Shown: positions 10,191-20,370 of the stretch, piece by piece
Position numbering within the stretch: the first letter of the stretch is position 1
Layout: every line of letters begins with the position of its first letter
Notes under the pieces: model-generated
What the model saw: only the letters and a program-made list of their open reading frames with translations
Told to the model about the DNA's origin: nothing
The model's database searches: none
Program-made: the position numbers and the translations under genes
Source: Zygnema cylindricum
Taxonomy: Eukaryota; Streptophyta; Zygnematophyceae; Zygnematales; Zygnemataceae
NCBI GenBank assembly: GCA_037447655.1
Contig: JBBHKE010002380.1
Span: 65,914 to 129,913, forward strand
Direction: 5' to 3'
Length of the DNA stretch: 64,000 nt

Positions 10191-11492
10191 ATGTTTCCCT
10201 CAAAGGCCCTCCTACCTTACTCGGTAGGTCCCTACCCTACCCTACCTCCCACCCCATCCTTTGTGTCATCACTTTCTGCTTTCGACGATCGTCTTATGGA
10301 TGTCCTCCACTGTTTGTTGGACCGTGGAGCTTTTGATCGTGAGTCTAGGCCTGCGGCACGTATTCAAGCCTCTCTTCCTTTCTTGGCTGGCTGTTTGGGT
10401 TTACTCTCGACGGCGCGTGTTGCTCCAGCCGCCTATTTGGGAAGTTGGTGCCTTATTGCTTCCAATATTGTCTTTCGCTTTCTGGCTGGGGACACTCCTA
10501 TTCTTGCGGCCGTGGTTCCCCGTGTTTCAGATGGTGAGCTCGCCTTCCAACGGCCCCTTTTGGATGCATCACGTTCTCTTAATCCGGCTGCTATCGAGGA
10601 CATGCCGATTTTTCCCACTCTTGTTACGACATCAGTTGCGCGTGTTCAGGAATCCATTTCTGATCGGGTTGTCGCCACTATTAAATTCGAGCTTCTCGAG
10701 GCCCTTCCTTCCGATTCTTCGCGTGCACGCTTCCTGTCTTGTGGTGGACTTGGTGGCTATTGGCTGTCCCTATTTTATCTACTCTTCGTTTCACCCCGTC
10801 CCATTTCACGACGGCCCTTAGGTTCCGCCTTGGCCTCCCTCACCCACCTTTGCTTCGCTCACTCGTTTGCTACTGCGGCCATGTTCTCGAGCCCGACGGG
10901 GTCCATTTGCTTCGTTGCTCCCACGGGGGCGAGTTGATTCGGGCGCACGACACGATTCGAGACACCATTACTACTATTGCTTCTGAGGGGGGATTTTCTG
11001 TTCGTTGGGAGGTCTCTCACATTATTCCTTCGCGTCGGATTGACCTTGTATTACTTGATGGTGCACGTCGTTCATTCGGTGATATTGTTTTGGCGAACCC
11101 TACCTCAACTACAGTCGTTCACCCAAGCGGCTCGGCATGTGGGAGTGGCCGCCTGTGACGCGTCTAAAAGGAAAGAGCGTGATTATCCCTGTCGCGACGC
11201 TATGGATGGCTTCATTCCGATGGCGGTTGAGATATTTGGTTGTGTGGGTTTGGCTTTGGACGAGTTTTTCCGTACTTGTGGTTGGCGCTCGTTCGCGAGA
11301 CGGGGACCTGGGAGCCCTTCTGTTTCAATCCTTACTTCCTTTTTTCGTCAACGCTTTTTTGTGGCTCTACAACGGGTGCTGGATTCTATATTTCTTCGAT
11401 CGTCTATTGCCGTTATGGATCAACGGCGTGTTCCGGAACTTCCTCCTCGTGCTCCTCCAGGATTCGGGGAGTTACGTGGTTGCTTTCCGTAG
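10191..11492 (+). pseudogene. Post-RT and restriction-like endonuclease region
   Basis: 10191-10740 encodes the post-RT block (RLMDVLHCLLDRGAFDR, then VAPAAYLGSW). After a frame change near 10745 the next frame gives a CCHC cluster (CYCGHVLEPDGVHLLRC) followed by GGELIRAHDTIRD and the RLE-like RRIDLVLLD with a downstream FGDI. A further frame change near 11090 leads to AARHVGVAACDASKRKERDY and FIPMAVEIFG, ending at 11492. This segment would cut the target DNA to start integration. At least two frameshifts separate its parts. Confidence 0.75.
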
Positions 11493-11829
11493 ATTTTTAG
11501 TTATTGTTCGTGTTAGTTTTTTCCTTTGATGTTTTGTTTGCGGGGTTTTGCTTTTTAGGGTGTTTTTGATTTCCCTGCCATTCTTTCGTATTTTCGTCGG
11601 TTTTGCCTTGATTTTCCTCTTTGTTTATCCCGTAGTCATGTGGTTTTTTCAGTTTTAGCAATGCTATTTCCTTTTGTTCCTATGGTCTGAGGTGGTTTAC
11701 CATCGCGCTTTTTAATAAAGTCGGCCCCCCATATTTAGTTGTGTGGGAGTTGATTTGAATGAATGCCTTCTTACTTGTCATCAACGTTCTTTCAATGGGA
11801 GGGGCCCTAGACTCCCCTCTTGTCCTTGC

Positions 11830-11960
11830 TTCTTTATATATATATAAAAAATTGGGCTGACTTATTTAAAAAGCGCAATGGTAAACCATCTGAGTCCATG
11901 GGAACAAAAGAAAGTAGCATTGCAAAAACTGAAAACCTACATGTGGGGGTCTTTTTAAGG
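11830..11960 (-). mobile_element. Inverted 3'-tail fragment of the same non-LTR family
   Basis: Its reverse complement contains CCATGGACTCAGATGGTTTA and ACCATTGCGC with TTTTTAAAT, the same tail as at 11640-11740. It lies tail-to-tail with the long copy, about 100 bp away. Confidence 0.7.
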
Positions 11961-12008
11961 TCATTGCTTCTTTTTGTGGTTAAGAGTTTATCTGTGGCTT
12001 GACTATAA

Positions 12009-12115
12009 GTGCAAGCGTCTATCCTCCAATCTTCTATTGCTGTTATGGATCGTCGACATGTTCCGGAACTTTTTCAGCGTGCTTCGCCGCGCTTGAGAGA
12101 TTTAACCGGTTGCTC
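12009..12115 (+). mobile_element. Short fragment of the non-LTR C-terminal coding end
   Basis: TTCTATTGCTGTTATGGATC and TGTTCCGGAACTTTTTCAGC match 11401-11460 of the long copy, which encodes the last residues of the RLE protein. It is a separate diverged piece rather than a continuation. Confidence 0.65.
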
Positions 12116-12289
12116 TTTTTCTATTATTTTTTTAGCTATTTTGAGGCTTGGTTTAGTAGTTTTGTTTTTGGATATGCTATACTGTTATTTGTTTTGTGCC
12201 TGCAGTTCCTTTCAATGTCTTCTGTTGGGTTGGCCATGTTTATATTTCAGTTAATTTTGCTTTGTGTTTCGTCTTAGTTTGCTTTCACG

Positions 12290-12470
12290 ACATTTGACGG
12301 TAATATTATTTCCTGTGCAAATGGCGCGGACAATTTTGAACCGCAAAAAGAAAGTGTCGAGAAAAAAAAATCAGTACTATTAATACTATTTTTGTTCAGA
12401 AGGCAAAATTATGACCGGAACAAAATTATGATATATTGACACTACTACAGATTCACAGTGGACTATACTG
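12290..12470. repeat. Dispersed noncoding repeat, copy 1
   Basis: It contains TTGAACCGCAAAAAGAAAGT with flanking GTGCAAATGGCGCGGAC. A diverged copy lies at about 16620-16785 inside a kinase intron (GTGAACCGCAAAAAGAATTA). The second copy ends at GATTCACGGTGTAG, the MITE terminus, and the first ends near CAGATTCACAGTGGAC, so both may be derivatives of the MITE family. Confidence 0.5.
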
Positions 12471-13265
12471 ACCTGCACTTACATTGAATCATGCAGGAAA
12501 AGAAAGAGAAAGCCAAAACAAGATCCATGTGTGAGACTGCAGTTTAAACGAGTGCAGACGATATGATCACAAAATACAAAACTGCTAAAAAAGGTTTCAA
12601 CGACAGTAATGGTACAGAAACAGTAAAAATGTGGGTTATCAGGAGTAAGGAACGAGACCGTAAAGCATGATAGAGAATGTAAAGGATGATACAGCTAGCA
12701 ATGATAGAACCAATTGTTCATGACGTTTAGAAATAAAATTTTATAAGCAGCCCTTCTGAAATTTTCAGGCTAATATCATAATTAACCTTTTTATTTTGTC
12801 TGAAAGCTGTAACCCACACCTAACCTAGACTTCGTATACGCTATATAAATTATCTAACCACTATACCATGCGTCCACTACTGCAGCATCAGGATGGATAC
12901 CCCTTCGCTTAGACAAGGAGAAAATATCACAAAAATGCTCATTCTTTGATTTGCATTTAGCTTCTTCAATATAAATCCTGTAATCTAAAACTGATGAAAA
13001 GAAGTTGCAAATCTGGCTAACATATTCACCAACTTCGCAAATAATTGTGGATAAATATCTACATGAATACTTACATGTCAGTTATTAAGCTACAATGTTT
13101 ATAACGACAGGCCTAAACCGACAAAAAAAAAAAATCCTAACCTATGTAAAATGAAGCCCTTTTATACCTGTTGGTTAAGGACAGATATAACAATTGGACT
13201 TCTTATCAAGTTAATAAAAATATAAACCGTTGATTATGATTGCCCAAGAGGAGGCTTTGTTGTCA
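12471..13265. other. Spacer downstream of the minus-strand kinase
   Basis: AT-rich sequence without readable coding domains on either strand. It probably includes the 3' UTR of the kinase that ends at 13269. No terminator or RNA gene is recognised. Confidence 0.55.
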
Positions 13266-13268
13266 AAG

Positions 13269-14674
13269 TTACAATAAACTGCAGACACAACAGCCGGGGT
13301 CAGCAGCACCTCCCTTTTCAGTAACGGTTCCCTTTTCAGCAGCAGTTACCTTTTCCAGTTTCTTTTCCGAATGCCTACTTTCCCAATCCACATAACGGTC
13401 ACGAACCTTTTCAAGACTTTCCACGACATGGGACATACGCGGACGATCTTGGGGAAATTCGCTTGCACATCTCAATGCAATATGAAATATTGACTTTAAT
13501 GTTTTCTCTGGAAATTGGGGCGATAGGTTTGAATCCACTACTTCAATAACTGGCTTATTCCCCACCCATGATAAAAGAGTGACTGGAGTACCTTCCGGAT
13601 CCAAAAATTTCGGAGGTCTTCCAGTGAAAAGCTCCAACAAAACAATCCCAAATGCATAAACATCATTTGCTGGTCCAACATGTCCTGCAAACACATCACA
13701 TCACATCGCATTTCATCACTGCATCACTCACCAAACACAGTATGAAGCTTACTACAACGCTAAAGAATTCATATTGTGAGAACGAGATTGTTAAACAACT
13801 ACAATGGAACTACATGATTCCCTCAAGTTCCTTTCCTCTCACATTCTACCAGGTTTCAGTTTCTGTGTCCTCTCCCCTTCGCTCCTCATTTCTCTTCTTC
13901 CCACCTCTCTCTTCTTCCCTCCCCAGCCCTCCTTTTCTCTCCTCCTCTCTCCTTATCTCTATTCTCCTTTGTTCTCCTCTCTACCGGTAACTAGTATTGC
14001 TAGCATATGTTTATCTCCAAATTTCCCAACCTTCCATACAACTACAACTATGAATAAAAGAACAACTTCAAATGTGTCAAGATAAAGAAATAGGCTAAGG
14101 CGACTTACCTTTCACAATGTATTCTGGATCCAAATATCCTTCTGTCCCCATGATTGCCGACACAGAAACATGGGTATTATCTTGCCCCACTGCCTTTGAA
14201 AGCCCAAAATCCGATATCCTCGCGGTGTAGTCCTGAACAGTATTTAAGGAAAATATTTTTGGGGTTTAATTAGTGTAAATTTAGTGTGCACTCACTTACA
14301 CTAAGTTTTTTTAAACCCTCTCTCGCCCTTCCATTTTCTAGTAGTTCAACATTGTCCAGTACAGAGAGGAGGGAGGGGGAAAGGGAGAAGAAAGGAGAGA
14401 GGAAGCTCGAGAGGGAAGGAGGGAGGGTGGGTGGGAGCAGGAGAGGCAGAGGGAGAGGGAAAGAGGGAGGGGGGCAGGGGGAGGGAAGGAGGGGGAGAGG
14501 GAGAGAGGGAGAGAGGGAGAGCGAGAGAGAGGGGGAGAGGGGGAGAGGGGGAGACTGAGAGAGAGGGAGAGAGGGAGAGGGGGAGAGCGAGAGGGAGGGA
14601 GGGAAGGAGGGAGGGAGGGAGGGAGGGAGGGAGGGAGGGAGGGAGGGAGGGAGGGAGGGAGGGAGGGAGGGAGG

Positions 14675-14729
<55 letters not shown>

Positions 14730-17700
14730 TCTCTCCCTTTAATCCAGCCCTAAATGCAAACATTGTAAAGCAGGAGTGACAGAAATGAACAACGGGATTG
14801 AAAGGAACAGAGGAGAGAACACAGGAACCAATGAAAGACTAGGAATAGGTATGACTAACCTCGTCTATAAGAATATTGGATGGTCTTAAATTCAAATGAA
14901 CAACTTTATGATTCGAATTATGCAAATATTCCAACCCTCTTGCGGCGCCAATAGCAATATCTATACGTCTAATCCACGTCAATTCTCTTGCGTCATTGTG
15001 ATCACCTGTAAAACAAAAATGAAAATAAAGGGGAGAATAGAAGCAAGCCAAACTTAAACTCGGAGTTCATTTCCTTCACTTTTGCCAAGTAAAATAAAGT
15101 GTCACCAGTCGGACAGGGTCAAGGGGAGAGGAAAAAGGTCGATGATAGATCCCTTCACAAGTTTTTAGGACGAAAAGTACATCTTGACAAAATGTACAAC
15201 TTCAATTTTACCCCAAAAGAATCTAGGTTTTAAATACAATTTTTAGATAGATTGGTCAATAATGAATCGCAGAACCATAAACTGCTCACATCTAGTTTAT
15301 AAAGCCAACCATTCGACCCTAAAAAAAGCAACAAAGTGCTGTTAATCCTCCTAAGTTTTTTTTTTAATTTATTGTTTTCGACAAAGTTGTCAGACAACAT
15401 GTCGAGTGCCCTGTTAAATGGCTAAATCACCTATAACAACTTCAAAAACTAGACAGAAACATATCTAGTTCTTAGAGCAAATTATCGATAAAAAATAGTA
15501 ACAAATTTAAAACTTGGAGCAAATCATCAATAAGTAGATTATAAGAATCCAAGGGTGAGGGCAAATAAGCAACGACCATATTCAACAAATACAAATATTG
15601 TGGGAAATCATCCACAAACATATTAGAAAACACAATTTCTGGAGCAAATCGTCAAGTCTTAGAGGAATTTATCAAAAAACTCATCAAGCAAATCCAATTT
15701 GCTGAGCAAACCATCCACAAAACCCTTGCTTTCAATCATATGATTAACCATAAAGATCCAATCTACTTCAGTCTAACATGTAAACAGACATTAAAATATA
15801 CAACCAAAAACGACACAAACTCCTGACAAGATTTGCCTTTCCAAGTATCTTGTTCAATGTTTCAGAAATGTCTTTCACGGTCGTGGTTTTGGAGAAATCC
15901 AGTCAGACTTTCATTTGTAAGATATTTATTTAAGCAAACTAACAAGCATAAACAAATGCATGAAAGTTAGAAATGGACTTCAACGGCCGACTATCCATGT
16001 AATCACCTCATTATGATCCCTGAAGTTGAAAAAACCACTCTGGACCGGTCAACTTCCGAAAATGTTGGAAAGAAAAAATACAGTCGCTCAAAGTCCCCCA
16101 CATCACAAGAACTTACTAAAGAATAAGAAATACCTTTCCAGTCAGTGAATTCTCTAAGGGCTTATTCAATGTCCTCTCCCATGATAGGAGAAAGACATAC
16201 ATTTTTTAAGTCAGGCGTTAACATTCATTCATTATGTCAGACAATCATACAGGTGTGGTGGTGTCGTGGTGCAGTTAGTTCTTCACCTTCTCCCTTGTCA
16301 CGTATTTATTTTTCGGGAAAGGTCCTTCAAACAAACCATCATCTCCAGCTTAAATGTGATAAGATTGTTGCATTCATCCCTTAGACAAACACAAAAGTAG
16401 CTTAACCACAATCAGTCTTAACCACAATCACTGAAAAAATAGGGACATGAAAATCATTTCAGAAAAGGAACTTAAAATAATGTAAATTTTGCCAATCAAC
16501 TCATCCCAGCTTTCTTTCTTTTCATAAAAAGAAGAACCATAAATTAAAAGAACAGTCTGTTGAACCCACACCACGAACAACCATCAGAGTTGAAAAATAA
16601 TGAGCCAGAGGACTGTTTTAACATTAACAATTCTATTTCCAGTGCACATGACGAGGACGGATGTGAACCGCAAAAAGAATTAGCTTAAAGAAAAAAACTA
16701 TTGGTATAATAAGGTTTTTTAAAAAAACCGAGAGAAAATTAATGTTATTAATTAATGCTAACTGTGATTCACGGTGTAGCTAATGATAGTACACACCATG
16801 TCTCATTGCAATAACTTCATAACTTTCTGAGAACCAAAAGACGAGAGGGAGGGAAGGAGAGGGGGGGGAGAGAGGGGAGGCAAGAGGAACATATTCAGGA
16901 GAGTGCTTGTCATAGCCCTGCAACCATTCAACCCCAGGTCCAAGACAGATGGTTTACCGATCTAAGATCTTGACAGCAAAAGAGGGGAGACAGAAGTGAA
17001 AGAGGAAGAGGAGAGAGAGAGAAAACAGAAACGACCGAAAGTGAGGGGGAGAGAGAGATTAGGGCTCATGTACACACTTCCGTGAAGCAAGTGGAAGAGA
17101 GAACCACGTGAAACATGTTCATGGACCAAGCAACTCTCCGTCTGTCCCTCTTCCTTCAGAGAGTAGTATCCAAGGAGTGGCACGATGTTGGGGTGGTGCA
17201 AGTCCTTTATCTTAAAAATATCCTTCTGTAATGTCAAAATGGACAGAAAAATTATCAACTTCAAACAAATATTGACATTTGGGTGACCGGGTCGAGTTAA
17301 ATCCAATAAGAACTCCACCCAAACCGTCTCCCCCTCCCTTCTTGCAAAATTTCCGCATCATGAGTATCTGTTCCCCCTCCTTCCTTTCCCTCTTACCTCT
17401 CCCTTTCCATTCTTATTTCCTCTTCTCTTCCTTCATTCCTTCCTGTCCCTTGCCTCTATACACCTATCCTTGTAACCACCGTTCACATTAAGAAAAAAAC
17501 GTAATCCAAAATAAGAACAAATATTTTGCAGGGCCATATGACGATCCCTCTTCAACCTCATTTTCTTCCCTTCAGTGTTCCTTCAAATCCCTTGATATTT
17601 TTCATGCCCTTACATTACCGCTCAATACCCCTGTCCTCCTCTTTAGCTTTGAGAAAATACGTACATCAAAAGCTTTCGTACGGTAATATGGTGTCCAGTT

Positions 17701-17876
17701 GAGGCGTTTCACTGCAACTTTATGACCATCCAACTCTCCTTGAAAGACTTCTCCAAAAGACCCTTCTCCAAGTTTGCAGCCAAAATTGTTTGTGGCAGCT
17801 TCAATCTGGTCTTTGCGGTACTCAAAGATGGGCGGAAGAGAAGATTTAGGACGAGAAGGAGAGGGAGCAGGCAAAA
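13269..17876 (-). CDS. RLK/Pelle-family kinase, probable pseudokinase with CSLL C-terminus
   Basis: Five exons join in consistent phase on the minus strand: 17876-17665, 17225-17078, 15005-14860, 14232-14109 and 13684-13269, giving about 347 visible residues. The first visible exon starts at an acceptor (TTTTTCAG), so an N-terminal exon lies further upstream. The kinase domain shows [11 protein letters not shown] and VAVKRLN (Lys kept), FDKDIF where the alpha-C Glu would be, [22 protein letters not shown] (HRD changed to HLN, Lys to Arg), [18 protein letters not shown], and the C-lobe [16 protein letters not shown] and [12 protein letters not shown]. Loss of the HRD Asp predicts weak or no phosphotransfer. 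The tail ends GCCVCSLL-stop. The last four residues (CSLL) fit a CaaX box with Leu, typical of geranylgeranylation, with extra upstream Cys that could be palmitoylated, so membrane anchoring is plausible. Substrate unknown. Confidence 0.85.
13868..13985. repeat. CT-rich low-complexity tract in kinase intron
   Basis: Imperfect CTCTTC/CCTCC runs on the plus strand within the intron between the exons ending at 13684 and starting at 14109. Purine-rich on the coding strand. Confidence 0.7.
14354..14724. repeat. Polypurine microsatellite: (GGGA)n and (GA)n in kinase intron
   Basis: About 370 bases are almost entirely G and A. The first part is irregular GGGAGAG; about 14594-14680 is near-perfect (GGGA)n; 14681-14724 is (GA)n. 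It lies in the intron between the HLN exon (14860-15005) and the DFG exon (14109-14232). Frames through it give only Arg/Glu/Gly repeats and are not genes. Confidence 0.95.
15006..17077 (-). other. Largest visible kinase intron, about 2.1 kb
   Basis: Bounded by the donor after CACGGAA (GTGTGT) at 17077 and the acceptor TTTTACAG at 15006. It holds loosely repeated GAGCAAATCATC-type motifs between 15470 and 15720, the dispersed repeat copy at 16620-16785 and a G/A-rich tract at 16840-16880. No other coding sequence is recognised. Confidence 0.7.
16620..16785. repeat. Dispersed noncoding repeat, copy 2, ending in a MITE terminus
   Basis: Diverged match to 12290-12470 (GTGAACCGCAAAAAGAATTA). It terminates in GTGATTCACGGTGTAG, the right end of the CACCG..CGGTG MITE family. 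No matching left terminus was found, so it is probably a truncated copy. Confidence 0.5.
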
Positions 17877-19610
17877 CTGAAAAAGAAAAAAGGAAAAGAG
17901 GAAAAAGAGCAAATGGGAAAATTGTTGAGAAATTGGAGGGAGAATGATTATTGCAAAAAGAAACATTGTTAAGTAGATTGACAAGAGAATTCGAGCATTT
18001 CTTGTATTCAAAATGCAAACTGAGGAGAAGAGGAACAGTAGACAATCAGCATACATGACTTCAATAAATTATTGGGACACAAAAACTGAACTTGAATTGA
18101 ACTAAAATGACAGTTGCAATTAGAATATAGCTACATTTCATGCTTGTAAAAGGGAATAAATTTCTGACATTATACACACAAAAAATTATCTGCAGTTAAA
18201 GATAAGGGGAAAGAAGGCCTAGTGTGGACCAGACCAATGTAGTGCACCAATTACGACCAAGAGTGTGGAATTTACACACACAAGCTAGCTGTTGATTACA
18301 TTGACGTCCACAGTCATGTTGGTGAATTTCAAATGTGTTCCATGATAACTCAATACGTTCTGCACATTTTTTTTTCCTAATTCGCCTCAAAAACTCCTGG
18401 ATAAACTCTGTGGATGACTAGTGTGCTCGTAAACGCTCAACACTAATAATGGTAAGCATAAATCGTGAACACTGGTCATGATTTACCATTCTGGCAATCT
18501 TTGGCGCCCAAATATTGAAACTGCAGTGACAAGCAGTGACAAAAATAAAATGTTTGCTTCTAGCAGACACAAAAAAATATGTTTATTTCCGTTTGACGGA
18601 ACTTTGTCTTCTGCGGTATTTCTGTGTGCAGCCAGGTCCAATTTTCATTTGAAGACCATCAATGGGAAAGTAAAAATCTCACCTTTCCACTGCAACCTTC
18701 GGATTATATAATTCGACAAATGTGCATCGAGAAATTACGACTTCAAAGACCGGAAAAACATCTACACTAATAGCGGAACACGGTGTAATTTGCGAAAGTT
18801 TTCTAACTACGGTAATGCAGTGGCCAGTAGAATCGCCAGCTGTCACTTTTTTGCTTGACAGCAGCCTTCATCATGTTACTCATTTTTTAAATCAGAGAAA
18901 CAAAAGAAAAAAACCTTCATTTAATAAAATCGAATGAAACGTCATGTAGCAAGTTAACTTGAAATGGAATTATTAAAAACGGAACGTGTTAAACTGAAAT
19001 ATGAAGGATTAAAATGAACGGGAACAGAATGAAACAACATAAAATCTGAAATAGTTTGACATGATTTAATTTTGTCGTGACTTTAATACCTGATTTAGTT
19101 GTCATCTTTACTTTTTCTCCTGAATCCTCCTATGATTTAAGAAAATAGAGTTAGCTTCAGGAAAACATAAATATTTCACACAATTATTGGAATGTGCAAA
19201 ATTGCTTCCCTGCAAGTGACCTGCAAAAAGTAAACGGCGGTCAACAATTGTTGCCGGGAAGTCAAACGTTATTGCCTGCCAGTCACCTGGATCAAGAGAC
19301 ATTCTGTAACTTGCAAAGAGTAGGCGTCAGCCACGTCTGATCGTAGGAGACACGTCACGCTAGAGTATAGACAAAAGAAACAAGAAATAAAGAGCTAATG
19401 GCGACAATGTAGGTAATCGCATGAGGACGATTAGGGTTTGAAAAGGTGCAAGGGAACGTCAACACTTCGCAGACCCGCGAGCACGTTTCCTTCCAAACAA
19501 GAAAATTGATGTCAAAATAACAACTACTCACCGTACTCAGCAAAAGGACGAACCCCTAAAATGGCGAGGTATTTTCGCCATTCTTCAATTATGAACGGGC
19601 GTGGCCGAAT
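17877..19610. other. Upstream region of the minus-strand kinase
   Basis: The kinase frame stays open to about 18045 but includes an intron-like pyrimidine tract and acceptor at 17877, so I do not count it as coding. The missing 5' exon and promoter probably lie here or further right. No confident exon, signal peptide or TATA box can be assigned. Confidence 0.4.
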
Positions 19611-19613
19611 CTG

Positions 19614-19855
19614 AGCTACACCGTGAATCGCTATTACCGTTCATGACTCTAATTGAGGTACCCCGTTTTTTTAGGCAAATTCCCAAATAAAATTAATCAT
19701 TCTAAATGTTTCTAAACGTTATTTGAGGTACCCCACCTAATAGGGTTCATAACTGTAATATAGTGCCGTTCTAAATAATGTGGTGTACGGACTGTCAGAT
19801 CCGTATTAGGGTACGTCCCCATGTAATCGGTACTTTGATAAAGTATTTTGGACTG
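19614..19855. mobile_element. MITE-like sequence, left terminus only
   Basis: It begins CTACACCGTGAATCGCTATTA, the family terminus, followed by two copies of GAGGTACCCC about 60 bp apart. The interior resembles the neighbouring MITE only at the end. The right boundary is unclear because it runs into the sequence flanking the next element. Confidence 0.5.
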
Positions 19856-20058
19856 TACACCGCGAATCGTTATTAGCGTTATGAACTCTATATCGGCACC
19901 CCAAAATTTTGACATTAATACCTTAAATAGAATAAAATACACTATTTAAGGACGTGGACTATAATCTGCCACGTTTCTTGGCACTAAATTAGAATGAATG
20001 ACGCTAATTTTTTCTTTACACTAATAATTTCTCAACGCTAATAACGATTCGCGGTGTA
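19856..20058. mobile_element. MITE, about 200 bp, CACCGCG..CGCGGTG termini
   Basis: Left terminus TACACCGCGAATCGTTATTA and right terminus TAATAACGATTCGCGGTGTA are nearly perfect inverted repeats of about 24 bases. The interior is the reverse orientation of the MITE at 6350-6553 (CGGCACCCCAAAATTTTGAC, GGACGTGGACTATAATCTGC). Both flanks resemble a site near 62503-62575 that lacks the insertion. Confidence 0.85.
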
Positions 20059-20129
20059 GTATAGATTCTCCGTACTACTTTGAAGAGCGTCCCTATGTGC
20101 GAAAAATGAAATCGGAACTTTGAAATGTG

Positions 20130-20370
20130 ACGGTCGGTTGTAGACGTGGGTACAACTGATGACGACTGAAGACGACTTCGAAACTACTACGAAGGATGAC
20201 CACCGCAAAAACTACGACGGTTCTCCACGTCTACAATACACGCGACCATTTGTGACGACTCGAAAACTAACGACGGATGTAACACGTCTACAACGACAAA
20301 CAGTGTCACAACACCCGCGACATCATGTGACATCGTAATGTTGCCTGTGACATTGTAGACATCAGACCTC
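20130..20370. repeat. Cluster of ACGTCTACAA / TTGTAGACGT motifs
   Basis: Several imperfect units, such as GTTGTAGACGTG, CCACGTCTACAATAC and AACACGTCTACAACG, are interspersed with TGTGAC/GTCACA. Similar units recur near 31540-31950 and 59660-59740. Not coding. Confidence 0.55.

Larger units (their letters stand above)
7933..11740 (+). mobile_element. RLE-type non-LTR retrotransposon, long degenerate copy
   Basis: In order it shows a probable 5' UTR with (CA)n at 8083-8109 and a poly-A run at 8127-8141; an N-terminal zinc-finger region; reverse transcriptase; a conserved post-RT region; and a C-terminal CCHC plus restriction-like endonuclease (RLE). The 3' tail ends near 11730 with AATAAA at about 11714. 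One long polyprotein with a C-terminal RLE is the architecture of the R2/CRE/Utopia-like superfamily rather than of the APE-type LINEs common in flowering plants. It holds several frameshifts and stops, so it is not autonomous. No target site duplication was identified. Confidence 0.8.

Noticed and set aside
14286-14742. Two long open frames giving Arg/Glu/Gly-rich proteins
   Set aside because: They are translations of the (GGGA)n/(GA)n microsatellite in a kinase intron.
17876-18045. Possible 5' extension of the minus-strand kinase exon
   Set aside because: The frame is open, but a strong pyrimidine tract and TTTTTCAG acceptor at 17877 make this intron; the residues are low-complexity Phe/Leu/Pro.
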